A stretch of DNA of 64,000 bases from NCBI RefSeq assembly GCF_001625215.2, contig NC_030385.2, forward strand, positions 4,457,135 to 4,521,134, written 5' to 3'. This DNA is from Daucus carota subsp. sativus. Lineage: Eukaryota > Streptophyta > Magnoliopsida > Apiales > Apiaceae. The position numbers and the translations under genes are program-made. The stretch's first letter is position 1. Each line of letters opens with the position of its first letter. The notes beneath the pieces were generated by a model. The model was given only the letters and a program-made list of their open reading frames with translations. It ran no database searches and had not been told where the DNA came from. Positions 1 through 10,287 of the stretch are shown piece after piece.

Positions 1-217
1 TATATACTATAAAGAGAGCAAGTAGAAGAACAAAATGACTAAGAGAATGGTGAGGATTTTCATATGATTTCAAGCAATACAAAATGCCTTTATATAGGCC
101 ATGAGATATAGGTTACAAGTATAATGGAGGGTCAAGAGTCTCCTATTAATGGGAGTAAGTTAAAGGACAAAGTCATCCACAAGCCAAAGGTCACCTAAAT
201 AAACTAATTACATAACA
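1..217 (-). repeat. 3' LTR (left copy, first 10 bases outside the window)
   Basis: Bases 1-217 match 5847-6063 with no difference that I can find over 217 bases and no indel. The repeat ends ACATAACA, consistent with the usual TG...CA LTR termini. Confidence 0.95.
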
Positions 218-228
218 CTCCCCCTTGG
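218..228 (-). other. Polypurine tract
   Basis: Read on the minus strand this is CCAAGGGGGAG directly abutting the 3' LTR. That is the expected position and composition of the plus-strand DNA synthesis primer. Confidence 0.85.
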
Positions 229-361
229 ATGACTTGTACTAACATCATGCCTCATTAAAACCTTACTAGGAAAAACCCGGTGGGAAAAACCCTAGTGAAG
301 GAAAAAGAGTACATGTGTTCTACATAGTTTAAAATAATGTCTCCCCCTCATTTTAACATAA

Positions 362-3300
362 CTACAAGATGTCCCGAAGTTTGCGCATTCCAATCTTGTG
401 TACTAACTTCTCGAAAGAAGATGTTGGAAGTGCTTTTGTAAACAAATCTGCTGGATTTTCACATGAGCGAATTTGACAAACATTAATATCTCCCCTCTGC
501 TGAAGTTCGTGAGTGAAGAAGAATTTCGGATCAATGTGCTTTGTTCGATCTCCTTTAATGTAGCCTTCCCTGGTCTGAGTGATACATGCTTCATTATCTT
601 CGTAAAGAATAGTAGGAGTTCCTTTATTAACTGAAAGACCACATGATTCTCGAATATGATGGACCAAAGACCTTAGCCACACGCATTCCCGGCTAGTTTC
701 ATGTAGTGCCAATAATTCAGCATGATTCGAAGAAGTTGCTGCAAGAGTCTGCTTTGTAGACCTCCAAGATATTGCGGTATCACCATATGTGAATACATAA
801 CCTGTTTGAGATCTACCTTTGTGGGGATCAGACCGATATCCAGCATCTGCATAACCAACTAATTCAATTTTTGAGTCTTTAGAATAAAACAAACCCATAT
901 CCATTGTTCCTCGAAGATATCTAAATATTTGTTTCACGCCAGTCCAATGTCTTCGAGTTGGAGCAGAACTATGTCTTGCCAAAAGGTTAACAATAAATGC
1001 AATATCGGGACGTGTACAATTGGCAAGATACATTAGTGCACCAATGGCACTAAGATATGGTACTTCAGGACCAAGAAGTTCTTCTCCCTTTTCTCTTGGG
1101 CGAAATGGATCCTTATTCTTTTCTAAGGATCGTACAACTATAGGTGTACTCACAGGATATGCCTTATCCATAATAAACCGTTTCAGAATCTTTTCAATAT
1201 ATGAAGACTGGTGGACAAAGATTCCTTTAGATAAATGTTCAACTTGAAAACCAAGACAGAGTTTTGTTTTACCCAAGTCTTTCATTTCAAACTCTCTTTT
1301 CAAATATCCAATCGTCTCATGAAGTTCATTTGGGGTTCCAATGATGTTTAAATCATCAACATATACTGCAATGATAGTAAACCCCAATTTTGTCCTTTTA
1401 ATAAAAACACATGGACATATTACATTATTGGTATATCCATCTTTCAAGAGATATTCACTGAGACGATTGTACCACATACGACCCGACTGTTTCAATCCGT
1501 ATAATGATCTCTGTAATTTAATTGAGTAAATCTCTCGGGGTCTTGAACTATATGCTTCAGGCATTTTTAACCCATCAGGGATTTTCATGTAAATGTCACT
1601 ATCGAGTGATCCATACAAGTAGGCAGTTACAACATCCATTAAATTCATTCGGAGCCCTTCTAGAATTGATAAACTTATTAAAAATCTGAATGTTGTTGCA
1701 TCCATTACCGGGGAATAAGTTTCTTCGTAATCGATTCCCGGTCTTTGTGAGAAGCCTTGAGCAACAAGGCGTGCCTTGTATCTCACAATTTCATTTTTCT
1801 CATTTCTTTTACGCACAAATACCCATCTATATCCGACGGGTTTTATACCTGCAGGTGTTTGGACAATAGGTCCAAAAACTTGGCGTTTTTCAAGTGATTT
1901 CAGTTCAGCTTCAATAGCTTCTTTCTATTTTGGCCAATCATTTCTTCTTTTACATTCATAGATTGATCTAGGTTCATGATCCTCGATTTCCTCAGAAATG
2001 TCAAGTGCAGCTGCATATGCAAATATATCATCCATGACAATTTCTTTTCTGTTCCACCTCTTTCCTGAAATGACATAATTTATCGAGATCTCTTCATTGT
2101 CAACAATTTCAGGTGTTTGATCATCTTTGGAAGACGTCTCTTCAGTGATCAATTCTACGATGTCATTTGATGTTCCAACTTTATTATCAAGTCTCCTTGT
2201 TTTTCTTGGAGTTTTATCCTTGGATCCAATAGGTCTACCACGCTTCTGGCGTGCTTTAGACTCATTTGCTAGCATGATTTTATTATCTTCTTCAGGAAGT
2301 TTAATCTTACAAGGAACATTAACAGCTGGTATATGTGACTTTGTCACATTTTTGACATCAGTAAATGAATCAGGCAATCTATTTGCGACTTCTTGTAGGT
2401 GGATAATCTTTTGAACTTCAAGTTCACATTGATTTGTACGAGGATCATAATGAGACAGGGATACTGCATTCCACAAAATTTCTTGCTTTTCTTTTTCAAA
2501 TTTTGTCTTATCTCCCCCTAATGCAGGAAAAACTGTCTCATCAAATTGACAATCGGCAAATCTTGCCGCGAATAAATCACCAGTCTTGGGCTCCAAATAT
2601 TTAATAATTGAGGGAGAATCAAATCCAATATATACCCCTAATCTTCTTTGGGGTCCCATTTTTGTTCGTTGGGGAGGGGATATTGGAACATAAACAGCAC
2701 ACCCAAAAATTTTCAAGTGAGAGATATTTGGTTCTTGACCATTTACCAGTTGCAGTGGGGAATATTTATGATAAGAAGTCGGTCTTAACCGAACTAAAGA
2801 AGCCGCATGTAATATTGCATGTCCCCAGGCAGTAGTTGGTAAATTTGTTCTCATAAGTAATGGTCTCGCAATTAGTTGTAGCCTTTTAATGAAAGACTCG
2901 GCAAGACCATTTTGAGTGTGTGTGTGGGCAACAGAATGCTCCACTTCAATCCCAATAGACATACAATAATATTTAAAAGATTGGGATGTAAATTCTCCTG
3001 CATTGTCCAATCGTATTTTCTTTATATTATAATCAGGATATTGTGCTCGTAATCGAATTATTTGAGCAAGGAGTCGTGCAAAAGCAACATTACGAGTGGA
3101 CAATAAACTAACGTGTGACCATCTTGTTGATGCATCAATGAGTATTATAAAGTGCTGAAATGGCCCACTAGATGGGGTAATTGGTCCATATATATCTCCT
3201 TGAATTCGCTCCAAAAATTTTGGGCATTCAATGGCAACTTTCACAGGAGATGGTTTTGTTATCAATTTTCCTTGAATACAAGCAACACATGAAAAATCTT

Positions 3301-3874
3301 TGGACAATGGAACAATTTTATTTTTGAGCGGATGTCCATTTGAATTTTCAATAATTCTTCGCATCATTGTTGAACCCGGATGGCCTAAACGATCATGCCA
3401 TATAATAAAATTTCTCGGGTCAACAGAACTTTTATTAATAGTCATATGTGACTCAACTGGATTTATGAAAGTATAATATAATCCAGAATTATATGATGGG
3501 AGTTTTTCTATCACATGTTTTCTCCCTGAGACTATAGTTGTGATACATAAATATTCATTATCACGTTCATTTGTCGTCTCAATATGATAGCCATTGTGGC
3601 GTATATCTTTAAAGCTCAAAAGATTTCTTTTTGATCGGGGGGAAAACATTGCATTTTCAATCAATAAACATGCACCATTAGGTAGCATTATACTTGCTCT
3701 TCCGGAACCTTCAATTATATCTGATGCACCCGATATTGTATTAACATTAGCTTTGGCTAATGTTAGATGCGAAAAATATGCTTTATTTTTCAAAATTGTA
3801 TGTGTTGTTGCACTATCCGCCAAACAAAATGATTCTTCATCTTTCATGTCACATAATGAAAGGCTACCGGCCAT
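362..3874 (-). pseudogene. Copia pol (protease, integrase, RT, RNase H) interrupted by one TAG
   Basis: A single reading frame of 1171 codons runs from an ATG at 3874 to 362, broken only by a TAG at 1925-1927. The upstream part (649 aa) has the protease signature DSATTH, a GAG-pre-integrase HHCC zinc module (WHDRLGHPG...CVAC) and an integrase core with its D, D and E residues (GDIYG, RLDNAGEF, LAESF). The downstream part has the reverse transcriptase (YVDD active site) and RNase H with its acidic residues (GYADAGY, HAELLAL, LYEDNEAC). The TAG lies between integrase and RT, in a stretch where related elements usually have tryptophan, so a G-to-A transition would explain it. No second frameshift is visible in pol. 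Translation would give protease plus integrase but no RT. Confidence 0.93.
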
Positions 3875-3899
3875 ATTTCTTCAAAAGAAAAATATATAA

Positions 3900-4830
3900 A
3901 TATTTTAGAAAATAAAATATTTGAAATAATTTAAACAGAAGGAGATTTCATAATATATATTCAAGCAATCATTTCAGAGTTCGAATGTAAATATTTTTAT
4001 ATTCAATAAGCAAAGCAAGGCTTTTAAATATATGATTTAATTATCGCCACCATCAAATTCGGTCATCTCCACATTCACATTTTCAAAGAAATCACTAATT
4101 CTGATGTGATCCTTTAGGGCATCACATTTTTCTTTGGTTTCTCCTCATTTTTCCTCCAATTCTAGAGGTGAGCATTTTTTTTTTTAATTTTATTAAAAAT
4201 GGAGAAACTGTGGTAATCATGACCTCGACCATGCCCAAAAACCACAATCACGGGCATGTCCATGACCACGTCAAAAGATCTTATTATTATTATTTTTTTT
4301 TTTTTACAGTCATGAATAGACACAACATTCACTACAGGGAATGGTGTTGAACCAATCGGGTTCATGGTTTTGTTCATCAAGGAGCAATACTTAAAATAAG
4401 CTCAGAATATTTTGTGAATCCACGTTCACGATATTGTTGATGAAAGAGCATGTGACGGGGAATGTGGAGTTTGTTTTCTCCAACATATCTTTATCAGTGA
4501 TATTCTCGCCACACAACTTTAGTGGGGATGTAATTTTAAACATTGCAAAGTTATACTTGCTCTCACTTTTATAGTCTTGCAAGCGCAAGTGATGCCAATC
4601 ATAGCGAGCCTCGGGAAGTATCACTTCCGGTTTTTTTTTGTGTTGTCATATTTTTCTTTCAGATCCATCCAAAGAGTGTGGATCTTTTCAAAAAAAAAAT
4701 AAAATCATAGCTTTTGCTTTATCTTACTCAGAGGCCTTATTTTCCTCATTTATTGTGTCACCAAGGCTCATGGCACTTAGATGGATTTCCACATCCAAAA
4801 TTTATGTCAAGTAATATTTTTTTTTTTTTT
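3900..4830 (-). pseudogene. Copia gag relic, multiply frameshifted
   Basis: Minus-strand pieces of a plant Copia gag are recognisable but scattered over frames. About 4725-4800 reads DVEIHLSAMSLGDTINEEN, near the N-terminus of this gag family. About 4391-4624 reads LPEARYDWHHLRLQDY and further capsid-like sequence. A short glycine/arginine/histidine-rich stretch near 4240 may come from the C-terminal part. Homopolymer runs of 8 to 12 T/A at about 4170, 4290, 4630, 4690 and 4820 sit at or near the breaks. No CCHC zinc knuckle is intact. This decay contrasts with the nearly open pol frame. Confidence 0.75.
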
Positions 4831-5818
4831 CGGGTGACATAAAGTACATTGAACTCAAGTTTTATAAGATTTGATATTTCAAATACTAAAACAAATTATC
4901 TAGAGAGTAAACATCAAGGTAAGATTTTAATAAATTTATTATGTATATCACAAATAGGTCTATACTAATTAACCAAACATCCTATTTGTGATAAATACCA
5001 AAAACACATACTCAAAAATCACATGCTCAAATATCTTAAATCTCCCAAATTAAGAATAATATCAAGAATAACCTCAAAACATATTAATCCAATATCATAA
5101 ATCAAAGAATAGCAATTTACTCTATGATAAGTCATAATTCTATGATAAAATCAAATTTGATCAGTTTCAAAGAATGTCAATTTACTCTATGAAGACGATT
5201 TTATCTGGAAAAGTATAAAACACGAAAAACGTAGAATATTCCGAGATCTTTTCAGAATGGTAAGGCTCGTTAAAAACGAACAAGTAACGAATTCAGAAAA
5301 CGAATATTTGTGGACTGCAGATGCAAAATCAGCTTCTGATTATGATAGTATTTTGATATTTAAGACATCGAAATCACAGAAGATCGAAATGGAGTGTAAA
5401 GACAAAAAGTAGATATCGAAAAGAGGTTTCCAGAATGGTATTGCTCATGATATTTGGAAAAATATTCAATTTACTATGAATTTTAGAAGTGACAGCATAT
5501 CAACTTGAATCATACAATCAGATTACACAAAATGCAGATTTTGACATACTTACGAGCATATTATAGAAATATGCGAAGAAGAAAAATTGTAGAGGATCAA
5601 AAGACCTTTGCAACGAATATAAGATCAATGTATTCCGATGAACAATGAACCAAATACGAAATTTATAAGACTCAAACACATAATAAGCACATAAAGATCA
5701 TACTATTTGCAAGCAAAACAAAGTAAACTACAAGAAGTGTACTTACTTGATGGGCAAAGCGAAATAACAAGATTTTCGTAGAATCCTTCCACTTCTTGGA
5801 TTTCCAATACCTATTTAC
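4831..5818 (-). other. Copia 5' untranslated leader, no coding frame
   Basis: About 1 kb between the gag relic and the primer site, AT-rich, without a sustained reading frame. It contains short imperfect direct repeats of TCAATTTACTCTATGA (near 5110 and 5170). I see no inserted host gene. Confidence 0.5.
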
Positions 5819-5836
5819 ACTATCGTGCTGATAACG
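5819..5836 (-). other. Probable primer binding site
   Basis: On the minus strand the 5' LTR is followed at once by CGTTATCAGCACGATAG. It shares the TATCAG core of the initiator-tRNA-Met primer sites of many plant Copia elements, but the match is partial and I cannot name the primer tRNA with certainty. Confidence 0.5.
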
Positions 5837-6063
5837 TGTTATATAATATATACTATAAAGAGAGCAAGTAGAAGAACAAAATGACTAAGAGAATGGTGAG
5901 GATTTTCATATGATTTCAAGCAATACAAAATGCCTTTATATAGGCCATGAGATATAGGTTACAAGTATAATGGAGGGTCAAGAGTCTCCTATTAATGGGA
6001 GTAAGTTAAAGGACAAAGTCATCCACAAGCCAAAGGTCACCTAAATAAACTAATTACATAACA
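5837..6063 (-). repeat. 5' LTR (right copy, complete, 227 bp)
   Basis: It begins TGTTATATAA and ends CATAACA, giving 5'-TG...CA-3' termini. At 227 bp it is short but normal for plant Copia elements. In the element's own orientation it should hold the promoter and RNA start. Confidence 0.93.
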
Positions 6064-6861
6064 AACCCTTATTTACCTCCTCTCAAAAAAACTATCCGAG
6101 GCAAGTCCAACCATGTCTAAAAACTATCTTAAAATTCTTAAAAGTATATTATCTTTCTAATAATTTTAAATATATGATTTTTAACATGTTTAATAATTAT
6201 TTCGTTTGTCTGGTTTATCTTGTGTTTAGCACGCATTCTAATGTACCTAATCATAAAATATTTTTATTTTCTTAAATAAAAATTTGAATTTTTATACACG
6301 AATATTTAAAAAATAAGTTACGGAAATATGTTTTATATGAGACTTAAAATGCGTACCGAACAGTGAAATAAAAACTGTAAAGAAATGAGAGGGACGTAGG
6401 GAGTATATTTATTATTAAAATAATAATATATTTAAATTAACATTGTAGAGAAAAAATAAAAGTAGAGAGAGATCGAAATGAAAGCAAGTTAATATTTTAT
6501 TGATAAAAACGATTTGGCACGAATATTTTCCATTTTAAAAATCATTAGACAATTGTTCGGATACTCATTTTTCGAAACCTCTCATATTTTGGTTTAGGAA
6601 ATTAACTTAAAAATAAATATTATTGGACTTTCTCTTATTTATCTGGTTGTACAAAATCCAGACCCGAAATTTATGCTTAATCAGATTTGGAGAGAAAACT
6701 CAAATAAAAATTTCGGTCCTCTCAGACAAAAAGCCCTCAACAAGCGAGTAATACATTTCTGATTAAACTGGTCAATCAATTAATTTATCGAAAATTATAA
6801 CACATGAGAGGATAATATTATAAGAGTATCTCTAATGGCGTAGGCTAAATTGGATCTATAA
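6064..6861. other. AT-rich spacer with a decayed Stowaway-like MITE end
   Basis: No coding frame is supported. The stretch ending at about 6403 (GGGACGTAGGGAGTA) and holding the internal AAATAAGTTACGGAA...TTTTATATGAG resembles the Stowaway MITEs found later in this window. Its left end is not clear. Confidence 0.4.
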
Positions 6862-8218
6862 GAGCATCTCCAACCATACAAAGCCCTGGCTAAAAAATGA
6901 GTTGGCATTCCAAAATTAAAAAATATAGCCAACGTCCTGAAAAAATAGCACTCCAATCACGTGAACTTGTTGTCTATAATTTTAAACAACCTCTCATGGA
7001 TGGCTAAATTTGTCGAGCCTCTACAGGTCTGTAAGAAATCTGTAGGAAGATTGCACATCATTTATTATTATATTAAACTGATATATTCTATTTTAACAAT
7101 CTAAAATATTAATAACATACTATTTTTAAATTATAGCCAACCAATATAGCCAATACCATTGAAGCAAAATGTATTAAAGCATCTCCAAGCATGCAAAGCC
7201 TTTAGCTAAAAGATGAGTTGGCATACCATATATAAAAAATATAGCCAATGTGTTGAAAAAATAGCACTCCAACCACATTCATCTGTTGTCTATAATTTTA
7301 GCCAACCTTCTATGGATGACTATATTTGTCGATCCGCTACAGGTCTGTAAGAAGATTACACATCATTTATTACTATATTGAACTGATATATTCTATTTTA
7401 ACAATGTAAAATATTAATAACATACTATTTTTAAATTATAGCCAATAAATATAGCCAATACCGTTAAAGTATAATGTCTTATAGGTTCTGCAAAATTTAC
7501 ATAATATCTTACAGGTCCAATTTAGCCAACGATTATAGCCAACGCCGTTGGAGATGCTCTTACAAGTTTAGCAAATTTTACATAATGTCTTACAGGTCCA
7601 ATTTAGCCAACGATTATAGCCAACACGGTTGGAGATGCTCTAAGACATTACGTAAAATTTGCTGAAACACTGTGATTCAATGGTATTGGCTATATTAGTT
7701 GGCTATAATTTAAAAATAATATGTTATTAATATATAGATTGTTATAAATAGAATATATCAGTTTAATATGGTAATAATTTATATGTAATCAACGGGAGGG
7801 AGGAAGATAAATTGCGGGAGATGACGTTATAGCCAACACGGTTGGAGATGCTCTAAGACATTACGTAAAATTTGCTGAAACACTGTGATTCAATGGTATT
7901 GGCTATATTAGTTGGCTATAATTTAAAAATAATATGTTATTAATATATAGATTGTTATAAATAGAATATATCAGTTTAATATGGTAATAATTTATATGTA
8001 ATCAACGGGAGGGAGGAAGATAAATTGCGGGAGATGACGTGGAATTCACTACAGATCTGTAGTGGTTCGACAAATATAATCATCTATAGGGGATGACTAT
8101 AATTATAGATAAGGGCTTGTTATAGTTGGCGTGGTGTTTTTTGTGGGTATTGACTAAAATTTTTAATTTCGAAAAGCCACCTAGACTTTTAGGTAAGGAC
8201 TTTTAGGTAAGGATGCTC
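6862..8218. mobile_element. Cluster of PIF/Harbinger (Tourist-like) MITEs
   Basis: Several related non-coding elements lie side by side. Termini of the form GAGCATCTCCAAC (left, 6862) and GTTGGAGATGCTC (right, ending near 7559, 7640 and 7853; a shorter GGATGCTC end at 8218) are next to TAA or TTA, the 3-bp target of PIF/Harbinger elements. A roughly 300-bp unit (about 6865-7170) recurs directly at 7175-7465. Parts of it recur inverted at 7680-8100 (TTGGCTATATTAGTTGGCTATAA against TTATAGCCAACCAATATAGCCAA). The block is therefore composite: a nested or tandem array rather than one element. It encodes nothing. Confidence 0.75.
7614..8039. repeat. Perfect 213-bp tandem duplication inside the MITE cluster
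   Basis: 7614-7826 and 7827-8039 are identical over the full 213 bases by direct comparison. The unit includes one right-hand MITE terminus and the sequence ATCAACGGGAGGGAGGAAG. Zero divergence implies a recent tandem duplication or an assembly artefact. Confidence 0.92.
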
Positions 8219-8221
8219 TAA

Positions 8222-8949
8222 TACCGATTGAATAAAGTTTTATTCATTTATCCTCACAAAACAAAAGGTTCATTTTCTTAGAATTCAGTTGGCTGATTAA
8301 AATCAAAACTGATACGGGATTTTGATAATTTGATTTAGTACAATTTGCAGTTTTGGAAATGATTTGTCTTTCTTCTTGTCAAATGGATATGAACTAAATA
8401 ATTTCTGTTATAGATGCACAGTTTTTACTTCAAAGAACTAGACTACTTCTATATTGCACAAATTTACATCTTCAAAATTTTACTATATACAACTTCTATT
8501 ATAGAGAAAACTTATCTTATAAATTTGGTTTACTTGAATGCAAACTTGACGTACTGTACTTTAACTTGATGCAATTTAGGTGTGACAATTTCAGATCAGG
8601 TGTCGGATTTGTACCGGATTTGTACTCGTAAACGGGTCAGTTTTAGGTGAATTTAAATTTTGTTTCGAGGAATCGTGTCGCATATTATGTCAGGGTTTTT
8701 GGTTGCCACCCTAATGCAAATGACCTCAATTACAGGAATGTGGACAGTTTTTGAATCAACCACAATCATTCAACATTTCTCAAGCTGTGATTTTTCTCTG
8801 AAGAAGCCAGTTACCACCTAATACATTGCTGACAGATGCAAAACCAAGCTTAGCACATTACTAAAAACGCAACAAACTTGCAAATTACTTTTGTCATGAT
8901 TCTCAGTCATTGCTAATCCTATCGTCGAATTCTCCCAGCCTCTCAGATT
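8222..8949. other. Non-coding spacer
   Basis: AT-rich sequence with no supported gene or clear element. A stretch around 8580-8710 (ACCGGATTTGTACTCGTAAACGGGTC) is richer in CG but has no recognisable identity. Confidence 0.4.
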
Positions 8950-9698
8950 TTAACGAATCCTGGAAGGCCAAGAATCACCTTGGGAGGGATACCTGGCATG
9001 AGGTTTGCTCACATTGCCAGCAAGCCGAGATGCAAGTAGTGAATTATTACCAGCCTGCTGATGAACTGGGAAATCAGTGGGACACGGATTACATAGACGG
9101 GAGTACCAGGTTCAGATGGAGCTATATTCAAATCCAGGTTTACGCGAGACATGTTCTCTTTTAGCTCCTTTTGCAATTTCTCTATCTGATCTTGCATAGC
9201 AGAATTCTCCATTTGGATCTCATTATTCTCGCTAGTCACCTGCAGATAGACTAGTTTAACATCAGAGTTCGAAACACGCAGGTTGCTACATACAGGTAAG
9301 TGAAAGAAAAAATTATGTCAGAAATTTTAACTAGTTAATCCAAGAAACTAATTATGTCAGAATATTTTAACTAATTATGTCAGTGTAGAATTAATTTAAG
9401 AAACAGTTGAGTACAAAGTAGATTCATCTGTCATTGTGTCACTATAAACAGGGTTCCAATCCCAGGTCCCCTGCTACACCCCCTCCATTTTCTTTAAAGG
9501 AAAATGTGGTCTTGGACTCATGGCCTAAGTGGTATTTAAACATCTGTAAATCTAAAACAGCCTTACGTATTGAAATTCAGAGAGCAAAGCTTCTTTCTCT
9601 CTTTTGAGGCATTGTATCGGCCTAAGTATGTCCGCTACCATTCGAGTAGCTTCCCCTAGAGGGTATACAAGCCTTTCAATGGGTCTGTTCTGATATTT
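8950..9698 (-). pseudogene. bHLH47/POPEYE-like transcription factor fragment
   Basis: Two consecutive exons are readable on the minus strand. Exon 9698-9567 (44 codons) follows TTATTTTCAG and ends at a GTAAGG donor. It reads GEATRMVADILRPIQCLKRE and then a leucine-rich stretch, matching helix 2 and the following zipper of bHLH47. The next exon begins at 9239 after a CTGCAG acceptor in phase 0 and continues the coiled coil (MQDQIEKLQKELKEN), then NLDLNIAPSEP. Near 9085 the frame is lost. A shifted frame resumes the family C-terminus (VSKPHARYPSQGDSWPS) and stops at 8950-8952. The N-terminal basic region and helix 1 are not found upstream. In Arabidopsis this family represses genes of the iron-deficiency response. 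Frameshift and missing DNA-binding part point to a dead, partial copy; a sequencing error at 9085 is the alternative. Confidence 0.72.
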
Positions 9699-10287
9699 CT
9701 GAAAATAAATTCAACGAGTTATAATATACTCTTATCGAAAAGTCTCCAGAACATTATGATAGCAAATTTACTGACTTTTTACAATAAAATCTATGCTTCA
9801 GTAACAGAATTTAGCAACCTAAAGAGGACTCAAGATCTTACACAATCGTAATTCGTAAGTGTTTACACAAGGTCTTGTATATACTATTTCCCCCCTTCCA
9901 TCAGTGACATATAGCATGTCCCTCGGACGTAGTTTTCTTTTGTTTTTTTGAAATTTGACAACAATACTTAGGCAGATAATAATTACAGAAGGCATACAAT
10001 ACAATTTGTACAACCTACTCATGGTTTTTGTAAATGGCCCATTACATGAAGATCTGGTACGCCATGCTACAAACTACAGTAGTTCTTTCTGGTGATTATA
10101 TTCTCCATGTGAATTTTGCCACTGCCCGTTGATATAAATCGGCTGTTAAAGCGGGCTTTTAAATCCAGGCCTCTACTGTGTACGCCCGGTTAATTCCTTC
10201 TTTTGCAAGCCCATCAATTTATTTATTGACTAATGAATTCTAAATGCTGTTATTTTGTTAATATATACTTCCCATGTTAAGATATAA
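9699..10287. other. Spacer upstream of the bHLH47-like fragment
   Basis: I looked for the missing bHLH exons on the minus strand and found none. The open frame at 9819-10022 has no recognisable homology. Nothing else is supported. Confidence 0.4.

Larger units (their letters stand above)
1..6063 (-). mobile_element. Ty1/Copia LTR retrotransposon, nearly complete, defective
   Basis: Two identical direct repeats (1-217 and 5837-6063) flank an internal region with a polypurine tract next to the left repeat and protease, integrase, reverse transcriptase and RNase H coding sequence on the minus strand. The order protease-integrase-RT-RNase H identifies the Copia superfamily. Transcription would run right to left, so 5837-6063 is the 5' LTR. 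The first ten bases of the left LTR lie outside the window. AACCC at 6064-6068 is the candidate right-hand target-site duplication; its partner is off the window. The element cannot make its own proteins: gag is shattered and pol has an internal TAG. Confidence 0.95.
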
